From positions 9,576,316-9,640,315 of the forward strand of contig NC_134955.1 of the NCBI RefSeq assembly GCF_965638725.1: a DNA stretch of 64,000 nt. Direction: 5' to 3'. The DNA is from Aptenodytes patagonicus (taxonomy: Eukaryota > Chordata > Aves > Sphenisciformes > Spheniscidae). The notes beneath the pieces are model-generated. The model was not told the DNA's origin. It searched no databases and saw only the letters and a list, made by a program, of their open reading frames with translations. Shown here piece after piece: positions 48,801 through 62,048 of this stretch. Each line of letters begins with the position of its first letter. Within the stretch, counting starts at the first letter, position 1. The position numbers and the translations under genes were made by a program.

Positions 48801-49328
48801 GTTGCACTGATGAACTGATACCAGAAGCAAAAGGCAGAGGGGATGGTCTTGTGGTGCTGACAGTTCAGATTTGTACAACCACTTCACCTCAGAGTTGTGT
48901 GGATTAGTTTGTCCTTAAGTTTCTGCAGATTTTAAGAAAAACAAAAACATCATCAGCATGTGTTTGTGCTTCACAGAGGAATGTGCTTAGGCCTTTGCGT
49001 ATGCACAACTGTCAACCAGTATGTCCAAAATTAAACTACTTCTCTCTAGAAAAACAGTTTCTAAAGTCTTTGCTACTTCCTCATATTGTTTTGCCAATAC
49101 AAGTGGCAGGTAATCTTTTTTAATTACCTTTAATTTGCTAATGAATCATGCAGATGTATCAATGATAATGGGAAAACAAGCCTACTTCTGCCTAATGAAT
49201 TGGCATGCATTATGCCCGGTAAACTGAAAAGAAAGAACAAAATTTTAAACATTTTTTGAGTTTTTTATTTGTCGTATTCTTTACTCCTTCTTCTTATACA
49301 TTGGATTTTCTTTTTTTTTTTTTTTTAG
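45836..49328. other. Intron stretch, no gene seen
   Basis: AT-rich, with a GC-richer block at 47.0-47.65 kb that is open in several frames (two plus-strand frames of 105 and 110 codons touch at 47320). No splice framework, family motif or repeat was recognised there. Confidence 0.5.
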
Positions 49329-49428
49329 GATTTTGAGGTGTTTTTTCTCAGGACCTATCAATCTGCAATTGTCTGGATTCATAGTAACAATACATGCAAG
49401 AAATGTGTGCATTATATATTCTTTTGAA
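49329..49428 (+). other. Exon-like segment behind a 16-T tract
   Basis: A run of 16 T followed by AG makes a very strong acceptor. Exactly 100 bases later comes a donor TGAA|GTAAGTTA. One frame is open throughout (ILRCFFSGPINLQLSGFIVT, then IHARNVCIIYSFE). Entry in phase 1, as KIAA1549L exon 1 would need, hits a stop at once. It is not a normal KIAA1549L exon and may be an alternative, non-coding or cryptic exon. Confidence 0.2.
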
Positions 49429-52400
49429 GTAAGTTACAAAAAATTGTACTTTCATTTAGAAGAAAGTAGGGTTAGCATATAGTTTATCACTTTGCTCTTG
49501 GACCGATAAAAGCAACACCTAGCTTTCAGTGAGTAAAGAGGGGATGGGAGGTGATAAATATAAACGTACTTGACCTTCTAAGTCCCTAGAGGTTTGAGCT
49601 GTAAATTTTCTTCATCTTGAATCAGAGCAAAATTGGGCTTCTGTCTCCTAAAGTTCCCTTTCATGTCATTTTGGTGTACTCATTGTGTAGGACTCTGCTG
49701 TGGGATGTTCTGTAGAAGCAGGTGTGTGAGCATAAATGAATGTTTTAATGCATATTTTTATCATCCTGTGGCTACTTATGCAGTTTGAAAAATAAAATGA
49801 TGGTTATTAACTAATTGGAAAAGTGTGTTTTCTGTGTGTCCTGGGACTGTGGATTATAAAGAAAATCCCTCACATAGAAAAATCTTTTTAATAATAACCT
49901 ACTAAACCTATTAGTAAGCTTCATCAAGGCAAGAAGGTCAGTTGCCCCCTGAGGATGATTTGCCTCCTCTTTCACCACTCCCATAATTAGCTTCCTTATT
50001 GTAAATGTTTGCCATGGAGCAGCCGAGGGCAGGGCTATTAATCAGGAGAAGCGGGTGCTGTGGTCTGCAAATGCTCGTCTCAAGGTTACAGCAGCACTGC
50101 CCGTGGTCGCCTGGTCTCTGGGACCCTCGCAGCGATAGTCTGAAAAGAAACCCTTCTCTGTGTAGTTACCTGGTGCCACGCTCTCCACTTCTACCCCCAA
50201 AAGAAAGGACCTGTTTTTAGTAAAGGCTGAATTTTCTGCTAGGCTGAAGGCAGCAGGTTGTATAGACCAGATCTGAAATAAAGGTAAGTATTGGTTTTAT
50301 TGGTGTCACCTGATTTTCCTCCCTTTTTTCACTTCAGGCTCCCGGCTGATTTATGCCTGCTGGGGGAGTCAGACCCATCGATTTTGGCCAATCTGGCAGC
50401 TTGCTAAAGGGCTTATGTTGGTACTTTGGGAACATACTTTTCCAGCCTGAAATGCTATGTATCTGTCCTAGAGGAGAAATTTGTTTTGCAGCATGAGCTA
50501 GCAGGAGAAAAATGGTCATCGCTGTGTGAAGCGGATGCTGGGTTGCTTAGCTAGGGACAGAGGAAAAGAATACCAAAATGTTCCTCTCCTGAGCCATGCA
50601 AATCGTCAGGCTGTGATTTCACTCATGGCACAGTATTGGCTTTAACACTAATGAAACTATGCACGGGAGAGCAGATGGATGAGAGCACGCCACAGAAAAC
50701 CAGCATAAACTCTGTTGAACCCCAGGCAGAATTTACGGAGCCGATTGCTGGAGGGAAGTGGTGCTGTGCAAAAAGGTGCGTGTGTCTGGTCTCTTCTGGG
50801 TCTTTCACGGGAAGAGTTCAGAAGACTGGGCATGCATGCAGGACTTTTTCCTTTTCATGTAAAGAAGATACTATTTTTTTTCTTGTGGTTCTGGGTAAAA
50901 TAATTACCTAGTTAAACTAGAAAAAATATGTGCAGGAATAGACAAGGAGGGAAATTGTCCCACTTGCCCTGCTGCACGGTCAGCAGGCTTGTGCATGACT
51001 GCTTAACCCAGTTCAGGACTTGGTGCAGTCACCAAATTCAGACTAAAAAGCCAGGATGATGCAAGCTTGTGTGGGCTCAGCAATTTGAAAAGAAAGCCTG
51101 TCCTGCTTGTCTTCCAGTTGTAACTCTTTTTCTCTTGAGCGAGATCCTGAGAGGCATTTTTTCATCCGCTGGCATTTGAAGAATTTAGGAAAATGTGTAC
51201 TTTATGCCCTGTCTTTTAATGCTATGATATTTTAATGAGCAGGCACTGGGAATTAGTACTGTGACATTAGTTTTGGGTGAGTACTTTGTAAAATCTTGGC
51301 CCTCTGCATGAGGGAAAGGTTGTTCTCGGTCTCATTGGAAATGCAGCGACTTTGTTCCATTACTGTCAGAAATTTGTTTTCTCTCAGCCTAACCCTTTTC
51401 TAAGAATGATCTGCTTTTATTTCTGGTGTACAAACACATCTGTTTTGATAGTTTGTGGGTTTTTTAATAAATTGTATCCAAAATGAGCATCCAAGTCAGA
51501 GAGATTATATATAGAAATACGTAATTGCCCTTCTGTGAGTCTATTTAGGTGTCAACAAGCTGCCTATAAACTCCATTTATAACAATTAGGTAATTTGCAC
51601 ATTGTTTGCTAGAAGCTGTCACCGCGAGAGGATCAAAGGTTGGGCTTGTTTGTATTGCGGTTAACAAGCATGGCCAAATGTAGCAAGTACCTTCTCCAGC
51701 AGAGGGGTTGGAGAGCACTCGCTATCGGTGCTTTCGTTAAGCCGGAGGCTGGGGGGTCAGCAGCGGCTGCTGGAGAGTGCTTGGCCATGGGCACCAAACA
51801 CTGCTGGAAGGCTTGGGGATTTGAAGTGGATGGTCCCGAAGCTGTGCCTCCTGCGGTGTGTTACGCGGTAGTTATGTAGCGGTACGTATGTCGTGTCTTT
51901 GGGTGTCTGTGGTTTAACTATGGCCCCAGCAGTGGCAGCGGCTCTAGTCATTTGTTTGACTTGGACTGATGCATTTTGGTGTGTTTGAAAAGATTACGCT
52001 CAAAACCGTCACATTTAACAGGGAGCTAACCTAATGGTCTATTAACTGCATATCTTGCCCCATTAACGATATTTAGTACTCTTTCTTATCACTGTTTCAA
52101 ATTCACTACCATGTTTAGCATCTGGCACTGCAGTTTAAATTTACTTAGGAAATGGTCCAATTTCTTCTAACTGTGTTGGGTCTGTGGGCTGACTTGAGAC
52201 ACCAGTCGCAAGCCCTTATCTTCCCTCACTGTGGGAGACAAATAATCTGGGAAAGCAGAACTACTTTGTGAGGCGTTGTAGGACAGAGAGTGCTTTAAGG
52301 GCCAGGCTCTCAGGGGAGCTGTGCATCCTCTTTCAGAGGAGCCATGCATCCCCCTGGCTGAGGACAGGAGCGAGAAGTCTTCCAGAAGACGTTGCCGTGC

Positions 52401-55181
52401 AGGTCCCTGGACCACAGGGAAGGTGCTGGGGTCTGAGCCAAGGGCAGAACAAGGCTTTAGTTACGAATGCCGAGCGTTTTTAAGCCAGGATGTTTTGAAA
52501 GTCTGGCTGCAGGTGTGGCTGGTGCATATGGCCTTTTATTCCCTGGCTGGTACTTCTGTTCCATGTTCCTGATGCGACAGATGAGAGCCTACAGCAATGG
52601 CAGTCCAATGTTCGACCTTTTCAATAAATACTGTTTACAGCAAAATGCAGTTCTACACTCAAAGATTGATTACTTTAATTGTCTTTACCTAATAAGAAAT
52701 ATACAACATCTTGTAAGAAAGCAAACAATCTAATCAAAATGCCTTAGAAGAGCAATGGGTCCTTTTACTTTTTACTCTGGCCAAACCAGAAGAAGTTATT
52801 TTGCTTCAGATTAACTTCCTCAACATCTCTGTGTTAAGTAAATCAGCCTTCTCACAAGTGTTTCAGATTGACATGCAACAAAATAATTAAATCTTCATAT
52901 TATTTACCTTCAGATTACTTACTCTCTAAGCATGTCTAAAAAAAAAAAAGAATGTTTCATTTAAAAATGAAAATTTGAAATACTTTATTTTCTGAAATAT
53001 TTCCTTGTGGTTTTTTATATCAAAATGCTTCAATAGATTAAATAATTAAAACCTGCCTTTTTAATGGAACTATTTAAAAAAAAAAATTTTTTTTCCCCGT
53101 TGTCTTCAGCTGGTTTGGAATCACACCCTGTATTTTTACCCCCTTATTTTAATTCTAGTACCATTTAGACAAGCATATGCTTGGAAATAAAGTGTATTTA
53201 TTTCCACAAACTGGTATTCCTTCAGCATTAAATTTCACCTTTCTCAAACATACTAAATTATCTACTCAAAGTAACAAAGTACTCAGGACTTTGTTTTAGG
53301 TTAAAAAAGAAAAAAATTAAACCTTGCAAAGAATAGCACAATATATCAATTTTGATTTTTTTTTTAATTATTTTAAATTTATTAGTTTTGAAAGGGCAGA
53401 TTCTCATGCAGAGTATGGACACGTTGATCACTGTGTGCCTGGCAGCTTGTAAATGCCAAGTACTTATTAGATGTTTATAAAATTATTTTCAAGCACTTCA
53501 GCTGATGAGTAGCTTGCAAATTGAGCCTCTTTTTGTGAAGAATATATGATGTATATGCACGTAATTGGTATTCCTGCACTTTCAAAATCAGTGAGCCAGG
53601 TCTCAAGACACCAAGAACAATTTGAGTGAGTTGAGTTAGTCTAAAACAATTAGCAAAGCTTTCTAGTTTTATGCCTGTTTTATGCTGCCAGAAGCCCCCC
53701 AGGCACTCTGTCCTTTCTTTGGATGATGGGCGTGTGTTGTCTGATGTGCTCCATCCCCTGCTGACACCGCTGGGTGCTCCCTTTCCCGTGCCATCACCTT
53801 GCTCCTCGTTGCCTTCCAGCTGTCATTGTCTCAACCCTCTTCCACAGATTCTGTATTTCCATATTTCTCGCCTGGCCTTTAATTGTGGCATGGTGGTGTT
53901 TTCCTTGGGAGTGAGGCTGCTCTCTCCCTCTGAAGTACCAGAGGGCTTCAGCCCCCTTGATAGTAACTGGGATTTGCAGCTCTTCATCTGGGCTTTGTGA
54001 GGCTGGTGGGAGGAGAAAAAAACCAAAAACCACTTTCAAAGCCGCTAGAACTATGACGAATCTCTGAGAATCCTTCATACTTTGTTAATGTATTTATGTA
54101 TTTCAAAAGCTGGAGATCAAGCTACTGTATTTATCTTTAATGTTATGTACATGCATAAAATTTAAAATTACTGTTTAGTGACCTCATTGTAGAAGGATGG
54201 TGAGAAGCAATCCCACAGGAATGCAATATTCTTAATTCTGGGTTCCTCCGTTTATATTTTTACTTTCTTAGAAATTAAGGTGTCTGTGTTCAGCAACAAA
54301 CTTTAGGCCAAATAGCTGAAACACATATTTGGGGTCTTAATTTGGGACAGGAATTTGACATTTAGCTATCTTTGTACAAATGGCTTATCTTTCAAGTGCT
54401 GAGCATCCCCAGGCCACTGCGTAATTGGCAGAGGTTGCTAGGGGTAAGCAGCTCAGGAAATCAGGTCGCTCCTGTTTCGGTGACTGAATCTGGAATTTAG
54501 TCCACCAAGTTTGTAAATGTTGCCCTAACTAACTAAATAAATAATATTGTTGACTTGGCAGGCTTTGGACAGTTTTAGTTTGACATGCCACATGACACCG
54601 TCACTCTGTTTTCCAGGCTGGTCACTACATGTGTTAGAAATATGGATGGGAGGCTGACTGAGCACAGAATTCAGTGTGCGTCTTCGTGGAAGATACTGCA
54701 CAGGACAGATCTCCGTGTCTGTGCTCAGCACGTCCTTCCTAAGCAAATGGGTTCACAAGCCAGTAATTGAGGATGAGCATGGAGATGGGATTTGCCCCGG
54801 CAGGGAAATGATTCGCAGCAAACGTGGGTTTGGGAAGGGCGGGCTGCCCACAGGGTCCAAGCCACCGCTGCAGATCGGCGCCTCTGTGCGGTTTGTGGTT
54901 AATGGCAGTTTGACTAGGACGCCCGGCACGCAAGGCTGGGTCTGAAACCCTTCTAGAGACAGCAAAGAAGGTAAAGTGGGGAAATCAGCATGCCACAGGA
55001 AAGTAAAGTTTGGGTAACTACCTTAAAATGCTTATTTCTTACTAAAAAAATTTGGTGCTCAGGTAAAGTAGATACTCAATATTTTGGATGGAAACTTTCT
55101 TGATGATGCTTTATGACTCACCTAGCTGTTGAAGTGGTTGGTTGTTGTATTTCAGTTTACCTAAGGAGATATATTGAATTT
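49429..55181. other. Intron stretch, no gene seen
   Basis: AT-rich background with GC-richer, CpG-bearing patches at 51.65-51.95, 52.2-52.5, 53.7-54.0 and 54.6-54.95 kb, each open in several frames without recognisable motifs. An A-run/T-run junction lies at 53.07-53.10 kb. No repeat family was recognised. Confidence 0.5.
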
Positions 55182-55197
55182 TATATATATATATATA
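55182..55197 (+). repeat. (TA)n microsatellite
   Basis: About eight TA units inside a longer AT-only stretch. Confidence 0.85.
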
Positions 55198-58100
55198 AAA
55201 AATAAAATATAGAAAGAAACATATCAATTATCTACCTGAAAATGCAGTAGTGGGTTTTACTTATTTATTTTTAAAGAACTGGCTTGTCTGCAGGCAAGCC
55301 TGCTTGTTGAATTGTGAGCTAGCCAGTAGCCAAGCAGCAGGTCATTTACCAGAGGTCATTGATCACTGAACACCGATTCCTCCTCTGCCTCTTCTTCTAA
55401 GGGAATGGTATTATCCTTGGGTTATTTGTCTAAATGGTGTGCACTTTTTTTTTTTGGTGTTATATCTTGTAAGTAGGGAGCAATGTTATTCTCATAATTG
55501 GTGCAAACCTTACCCTAGCATTTATTTGTCTTTGTTTAAAGAGACCACATTTCCCTGAAGGAACCATAGGCCAGCAAGGACTAATTTTGCTGGAGTTTGA
55601 GAAAAGTTGTAGTTAAATCACCAGGGATTGTTCCTCTAAATCCCCACAGCAGGCGTGGTTTGGCTGCAGGTCGGCTCAGAGGTTGAATCAGCACAGCGCA
55701 GAATGCCTGAAATCTTATGGAAGACTGAATATGCTAATTTATTTTTAATCTTAGAGCCCTTCGCCACACTGAGGGGACCCACTGAATGATATTTGTTGCC
55801 TCCCAAATGTTGTTTTCACTTAGCTCGTTATGGTATTTCGCAAATAACTGAAATGCATACCTCTAGGCATGTTGTGTGATACCAGGCGCAGAGTGACAGT
55901 ATGACTGATGTGCATCTACAATTCAATAAAGTTCCTGAAGAGTTCTTTTTTCATATGATAGTGCCAAGAGATCTCAAAGACTTTGATGTTGACAGTTACA
56001 GTAATTACACTGCATCCATTATGTTGTTCTTGGTAAATTAGATTTCCCGAGTTGGCCTGAGCAGAGGTGCAGTGTCTCCTATTTTAACCTGCTGTCTGTA
56101 ATCCACTCAATTTTTCTACATAGTGTATTTTGATCTACTGAGTATGACATTTAAATTGGGGATTTTTTTCCGCCTAGATTACTTGCATATATATAGTACA
56201 CTTTGTTATTGATTCTTAATGTATCTCTTTCCATATGATGGTGATACCTGAAGAATGAAGGTGACTAACACAATAGCTTACAGGAAAAAAAAAGCTACAG
56301 CCAGGAACCTAATAAATAAATAAAAATTCATGTATTTCTCATTGGAATCCAGAATGTATAACTTGTCTTTGGTGGTATGCATGTACTACTTTCTATTGCT
56401 TTTACACCTGGCCTGACTGGATGTACTGCTGGGTGATTTCTCAGATTTCTCATTTAGACTTTCTGTTTCTCATTAGCCTTGAGTCCCTGGGAAAGCTGGT
56501 GACCAAAATTTAAAAAAAAAAGTTGATGATTTCTGGGGTATTTTTTATGGGGTTTTAAAAAATACCACTATGTTTACAACAGGTTGGCATGTGTTTATGT
56601 GATTCATTAAATTAAAAAAAAAAAGTTGAATAAGAAGAAAGCAGGCCATATTTTGGTTGAAATAGTTCTCACAAAAAAATTGAATTGACAGCTTGGATCA
56701 ACTCATGGTTTTTTTTCCGCTCCTGCTGTGCAAAACCTTACTCAGATGATAAAAAAATTGTGCTTTCACGATAGAACACAACTAGCCACACACAGGGAGA
56801 CAGAGCTTAAACACATCCTGGCTCACCCTGCAGTATAGGGTCCCTTTTTAATCCTCTGTTATTCTATAGCATTGTTTCTTTATCATGGGGATGATAAATG
56901 TGTAGTATTAACTTTTTAGCTTAAAGCTAAATTTTGCACTGCCACAAACCATCTTATTTCATAGCGGTGCAGCCTCATTGTGATAGTGCAAACTGAGATC
57001 CTGTGATTGATGCTATTAAGTCATGTAATATACCGCGTTCTGTTGTCAAAATTTATTTTTGTTATTGTCAACATTTTAATATGTCTAGGCAGAGTTTTAA
57101 ATAATTGCCACAATAAAAGAAGCTTTTGGATGTGAAACATGGTGCCTGGTGGTTTGCAGAATGTGACTGAAGCGTATTTATCACTTTGAAATGACAATTT
57201 CTGAGATGACAAATCTTCGATTCAGGCAGAAAACTGTTATCATTTAGTTTTTTAATTAGAATTCTGGAAACATCCCTTGTACTATTTTAAGTACCACCTG
57301 TTAATGAAAAAGCAGTAGTCAGTGAAGAATGAAATGAATTATTGGTCTTTATTTAAGATTCAAATCAGTTTTAGTAAAACCATGAAAAATAAATTAATGT
57401 GAAAGTCAACAAGACAAACCTTTAGACTGTGACCGGAATTTACAATCTCATTTCTGCCCTCTCCTGCAAATAAAGCATTTGCCCTCAGTTTAAGGTAATT
57501 CAAAATAGCATTTGCCTTCTAGCCCAGACACCAAGGTAGGGGGTCTCTCAGGTGTCCCTCTCCTTGTGGGGCCAGAGGTGTCTCCAGCAGGTTGATGGAC
57601 TGCCTTGGGAGAGTTGTTCACCTTGCCGTGCTCTTGTTACGCAGGTGCAAAGGAGCATTTTGGGTGTTCCTTGGGGATCCATTGCTGCCGCTCAGGTCTG
57701 AACTGGTGTTGGGCATAGGTAATCGTGAAGCCAGTATTTGTCTTGGTTTTTTTAATCTTTTTTCCCCCCCTCAGCTGCTTTTCTTTGCTCTTTCAAGGTA
57801 GCCTGTTTGGCATCGTGCAAAAAAGATTTTCTCCTTGGCTAACTTTTGGCCAATGAAGCTCTCATTCTCTATTAACTGTCCGTGCTGGCTCACCTTTGCT
57901 CTGCAGGTGATCCAAGCTCCTGCCTGGGATTATTAGAGCATTAAAAAGGGGAACGAAAGCAGACAGAGCTGCAGTAGATGCAGTGTGAGAGCTGTTGGGG
58001 AGCAGGTTGCACTAGTGTTCCTCTTGGGTCTTGCAGGGAAGGACAGACCCTGGAGGAGAAGGTGGCAAAGCAGCACCATTCATTGAGATAATTTTAAAAA

Positions 58101-58585
58101 TCACAAGGTAGACGTATCTGAGCCAAATGAATATTTGAAAAAATAATTTACAGAGTTTTTTCTGCTTGTGCAAGTGTCATGAGCCTCTTCTGATTTTTTT
58201 TTTTGTATGTTCAACATCCACATTTTAACTCTTTACTGTATGCAAATTTTAGTTCTACTGAATGGTGGTTCATCCATGAAGTCACCAGTTTACTGTAATG
58301 GTGTCCCGATCGATGAAAGAAGAGCAGAAGTCTTTGAATGAAAATTACTTCTCATAAGTGTGACGTGTCACCTCTGTGGCTATGTTTGTGAGCATGCTTC
58401 CCCATTTTCCTGGCATCCAGGCCAGTAAATCTTGACAGTGAGGAAGAGCGTGTGTTGAAAAAGTACCTGGAAGTTGCATAAATCTGACTTAAGGAATTTG
58501 CTTAAGCGCTGCCCTGATCTGTGCAATAAGTCACCTGTCAGGAAGGTTATGGGAAGAAACTTTCACCTTATGCTTCTGATCTTAC
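55198..58585. other. Intron stretch, no gene seen
   Basis: AT-rich with several A or T homopolymer runs (55.45, 56.51, 56.61 kb). A mildly GC-richer part lies at 57.5-57.7 kb. No gene or repeat family was recognised. Confidence 0.5.
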
Positions 58586-58674
58586 CTGGAGCAAAGCCTC
58601 GGATGGTCAGGCTTTCTTTTTGGTAGCATCAGGAACTCGGATCTTAATGCTGGTGTTTTGGCACCTGAGCAACC
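58586..58674 (-). other. Minus-strand exon-like segment (89 bases)
   Basis: The acceptor-like TCTTATTGTCAACTAAG is followed by an open frame (GCSGAKTPALRSEFLMLPKR, then KPDHPRLCS) that ends at a strong donor CTCCAG|GTAAGATC. No family was recognised. Chance remains likely for so short a segment. Confidence 0.15.
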
Positions 58675-61600
58675 CTTAGTTGACAATAAGAGTAATGAAC
58701 AGCTGCATGACCTGGCAGTTTTAGCACCTTCTTCCTTCATGTCTTCTCTTTTCATATATCTTTCTTTCAATTTTAAAAAATACTCTGTATTCATTAGTTT
58801 TCCCTCATTTGAATTATCTCATTTCAGTAGCAATTCCAGCATAAAGCAGGTTAATGGAAAATGTTCTTAAATGCTATGTAGTGCATGTGTTTGACAGTGT
58901 AGTAGTAATGCTCCTAAAATCCTGGTTAGCCTGAGAGCTTTAAAATCCAGATATTCAGATATACTTAGATAAATGCAAAATGTTTGCATAGTGTATGTAC
59001 GAAGCAAAAGCCTGAGTAGGGCACCATCTTTCTATTTTTGTTAAAAGTGACCATGCATGTCTCTAAAGATTAACTGAGTGGCTGGAAAGAAATTAGGGTC
59101 TGGTTTGGTTAGAGGCTGTTTTTGGAAATAGCTTCCAGAAATTTTTAGAGAACAGAATCTTATGAAACTTTAGCAAAAAGAGCAGCAATCAAGTGACAAG
59201 AAGTATCATGGCAGTACCCAAAGTGGGTCACAGAGCCAGGCTTTTTGGGGTTTAGTTCTGAGTTAAATTAGAAGTTAGAAAGATGGATTTCAGTTGGGGA
59301 TCCAAGGGGGAAGCATTTTCAATTGCTTTCCTACCAGAGCTATTTTTACCATTCTGTAAGGTGCAACGTGACGGAGCACGTGAGTCCCGTGAACTAGAGC
59401 ACAGCAGAAGACAGCCAAGCAAACCATACTGCTATGGAGGAGAAAATACATCTTATTTGGCTTGTTTTAAACTTTTCAGAGGGAATATTTTAATCGTTTT
59501 CTATCATGAGCCCCAAACCTTTCTATAGGACTTTGAAGATTTAAATTAGGAGGTCCACCAACTTGTGCAGTGCTGTTCAGGCACCATCTGGAAATAGCAG
59601 CATCTTTTCTTTCTAATAATGCCCTTTGTTCCAGGCAGTGCATCTTATTTTTGAGAAACCGGTTGCTCACTTCAGCAACTGTTAACTATTTACTGGTTTT
59701 ACAATTAAAGTGACTTCAGCTATTACTAAAAAATTATTGTGCCTGTAGCAGTGATCCTGCTTTTTTTTGTATGATTTTTTTTTTTAGGACTCCTGCCATT
59801 TCACAGGGAAGATGTTGATGTCTAATTACTTGACAGAAAATGCCAATACCTTTATCTTAGGGAAAAGAATCAACTTTTTAATACCACACCACTGATTAGT
59901 ACTGACATTTTTCGTGTTTAGGCAGCCAACGCAAGAGCAGAGCTACAGTCTACCTGCTTTATCCATGTGTTTGGGTCTTTGTGAGCTTTGAGTTTGCTCC
60001 ATTTGATGCCTGTACTTGTATGTTGATGCCTGTAAATTAAATACCGAACCACTGTAGAATATATAACTTGCATGTGAACGTGTCAGAGAAGTGCAGGGGT
60101 ACAGCCTGTATAGGACCAAGCTCTCCATATGAGGGACGGGGCTTCCCAAATGATGCAGAGAGGTCCATCGCTCTTGCAGGGAAATAGGTGAGGAGCAGAT
60201 GCAGGCACCTGCATCCTGGTGGTGGTCTGAGTGTGCATCGCTCACAGGGGAGCCTGGAGCTGGGCTGGGAGCGAAGGTATTTCTCCAGTATTCTTGGGAA
60301 CCCCACAGTCTGCCAATGTTACCATTTATTTTTCAGATTCAGAAGCAGATGTCATATTTGCATTTGTATAACTTTTCTTCTGGATTTTTAATTCATGACA
60401 AAAGTTAGATTTGATTGGGCAGTTATTTAACCTTTTTACCACCAGGGACTGGACTCCCCCTTTGGGCTTTTAGCCTCTTGTACTCCGTCAGTGGGGGTGG
60501 CTGATTTTTTTTTATTACGGACAGTAATGGTGTCCTGTCAGACAAGTATTTGCAGCAATTTCCAAGAGGTGAGAAAGTGAAATGAGGTGACATATTGCTA
60601 TAAACTTGAGCTATTGCCACTTTTATGCAGCAAAGAAAAGATTCTGAAAATAAAGGCTAATGAGCTGTGCAAAGCACAATGAAAGTCATAGAAAATGGAA
60701 GTAATTTTTAAACATTTGCATGATAGTTTCTAGCCTGAGCCAAGTCCTCATCTACTGTAGAGCAGAAAAGGAGCTTAAGAATTAATTACCCAGTTGATAA
60801 GCACAGGTCATTAAGATGTAATTTTTAATTGTAATGTATATTGCACTTCATGTTGAATATCCACTGCAGGTCATAGCAAAGTTACAGGTTGATTTGTTGT
60901 TCAGAAGAATTTAGTCGCTGCTCCGTCAGCCTGACTTGACCTCGGGAAGCTCTCTGACAGCTCCCTGGCACCTGAAAGCTTCCTTCATAGGAAAGTGATT
61001 TCCCTCCTCTTGAGGGAGGGCCTTTGCTACATTTGTAAAAGGTCGGAATCAAAGGGCAATATTGAATAAAAAAAAAAAAATCAGGCTTTTTTTTAAAGGG
61101 ATTGCCTTTAAATTGATAATTTCTGAAAAGTCAGTACATAAGAAAGAACAAATTAAGACAATGTATATAAGGGTTTCTTCCTAGTTTCTGTCCTTTTTTA
61201 AGTGGAGAGAGAGGAAAAAACCCCAAAGCCTTAAAAAGCAGTTCTCTCTGCTGTCCCTTACCTTCAGTGCTGTCAAGCCTGCTCAGGAAAAGAATGTTTG
61301 TAATCTGAGAAAGAAACATCCACTTTACGTGGACTCTTTCTCAGCAAGAGCTTACGTTTGTAGTCTCATTCATTGACATAAAGAGAAGTGCCCTCCAAAG
61401 AAGGATGTGCCACATTTCGACTCAACACTTGTCTATTAGCTCATTCATGGTAGTGGATCTTATACATTCACTGATTTAACCTTTGTGCATTCTGGGGCCA
61501 AGTAATAGACTTTGCTTTTTTGGATTCAGAAATTGCATTGTATACCAGGATGGATAAACACTGGTTATTTGGTGCAAGTCTTGAAGAGAGAATATAATTT

Positions 61601-61994
61601 GGACTTGATTATTGTTTTGTTGCATTTTTAAAAAAAGGTATGTTATTTACTCTACTTCAAATGTCAAGTGGTCTTTTCGGACAATCTCTTCAGTGTGACC
61701 AGAAATTTTTCTAATCTGAAAATCAGTAAGATATTGATTTTTTTTTTTAATTCAATATTGCCTTTCAATAATAAGTTGAAATTAAGCAGTTTTAGGGTTG
61801 TCTGGACATGATGTCAGCCACTTGGGTTGCGTTCTACTTAGCTACTGCCACATAATGTACCCTGTCACAGCTGATGCTTCTAGCACATATACGTATCAGG
61901 TAGAGCCGATGCTGTGATAATCAGTAATTCTTGGATTTAATTTTCTTCTCTGAAACTGTTTTGGTGTATAACATGGAGTAATCCATGTGCTCTC
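58675..61994. other. Intron stretch, no gene seen
   Basis: AT-rich. A tiny minus-strand exon-like unit of 43 bases (61262-61304) lies between TTTCTTTCTCAG and GAAG|GTAAGG. T runs occur at 59.76 and 60.51 kb. No recognised gene. Confidence 0.5.
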
Positions 61995-62048
61995 TGCTCC
62001 TAGGCTTGCTCATCTGTAAAATGAGCAGCACTCAAAGGAGTAACACTC
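61995..62048 (+). repeat. Possible MIR fragment
   Basis: The wording GCTTGCTCATCTGTAAAATG followed by AGCAGCACTCAAAGGAGTAA recalls the MIR segment around CTCATCTGTAAAATGGG. It is short, so weak. Confidence 0.35.

Noticed and set aside
53671..54000. 109-codon plus-strand frame and overlapping minus-strand frames
   Set aside because: Overlapping frames on both strands in a GC-richer patch, with no recognisable motif.
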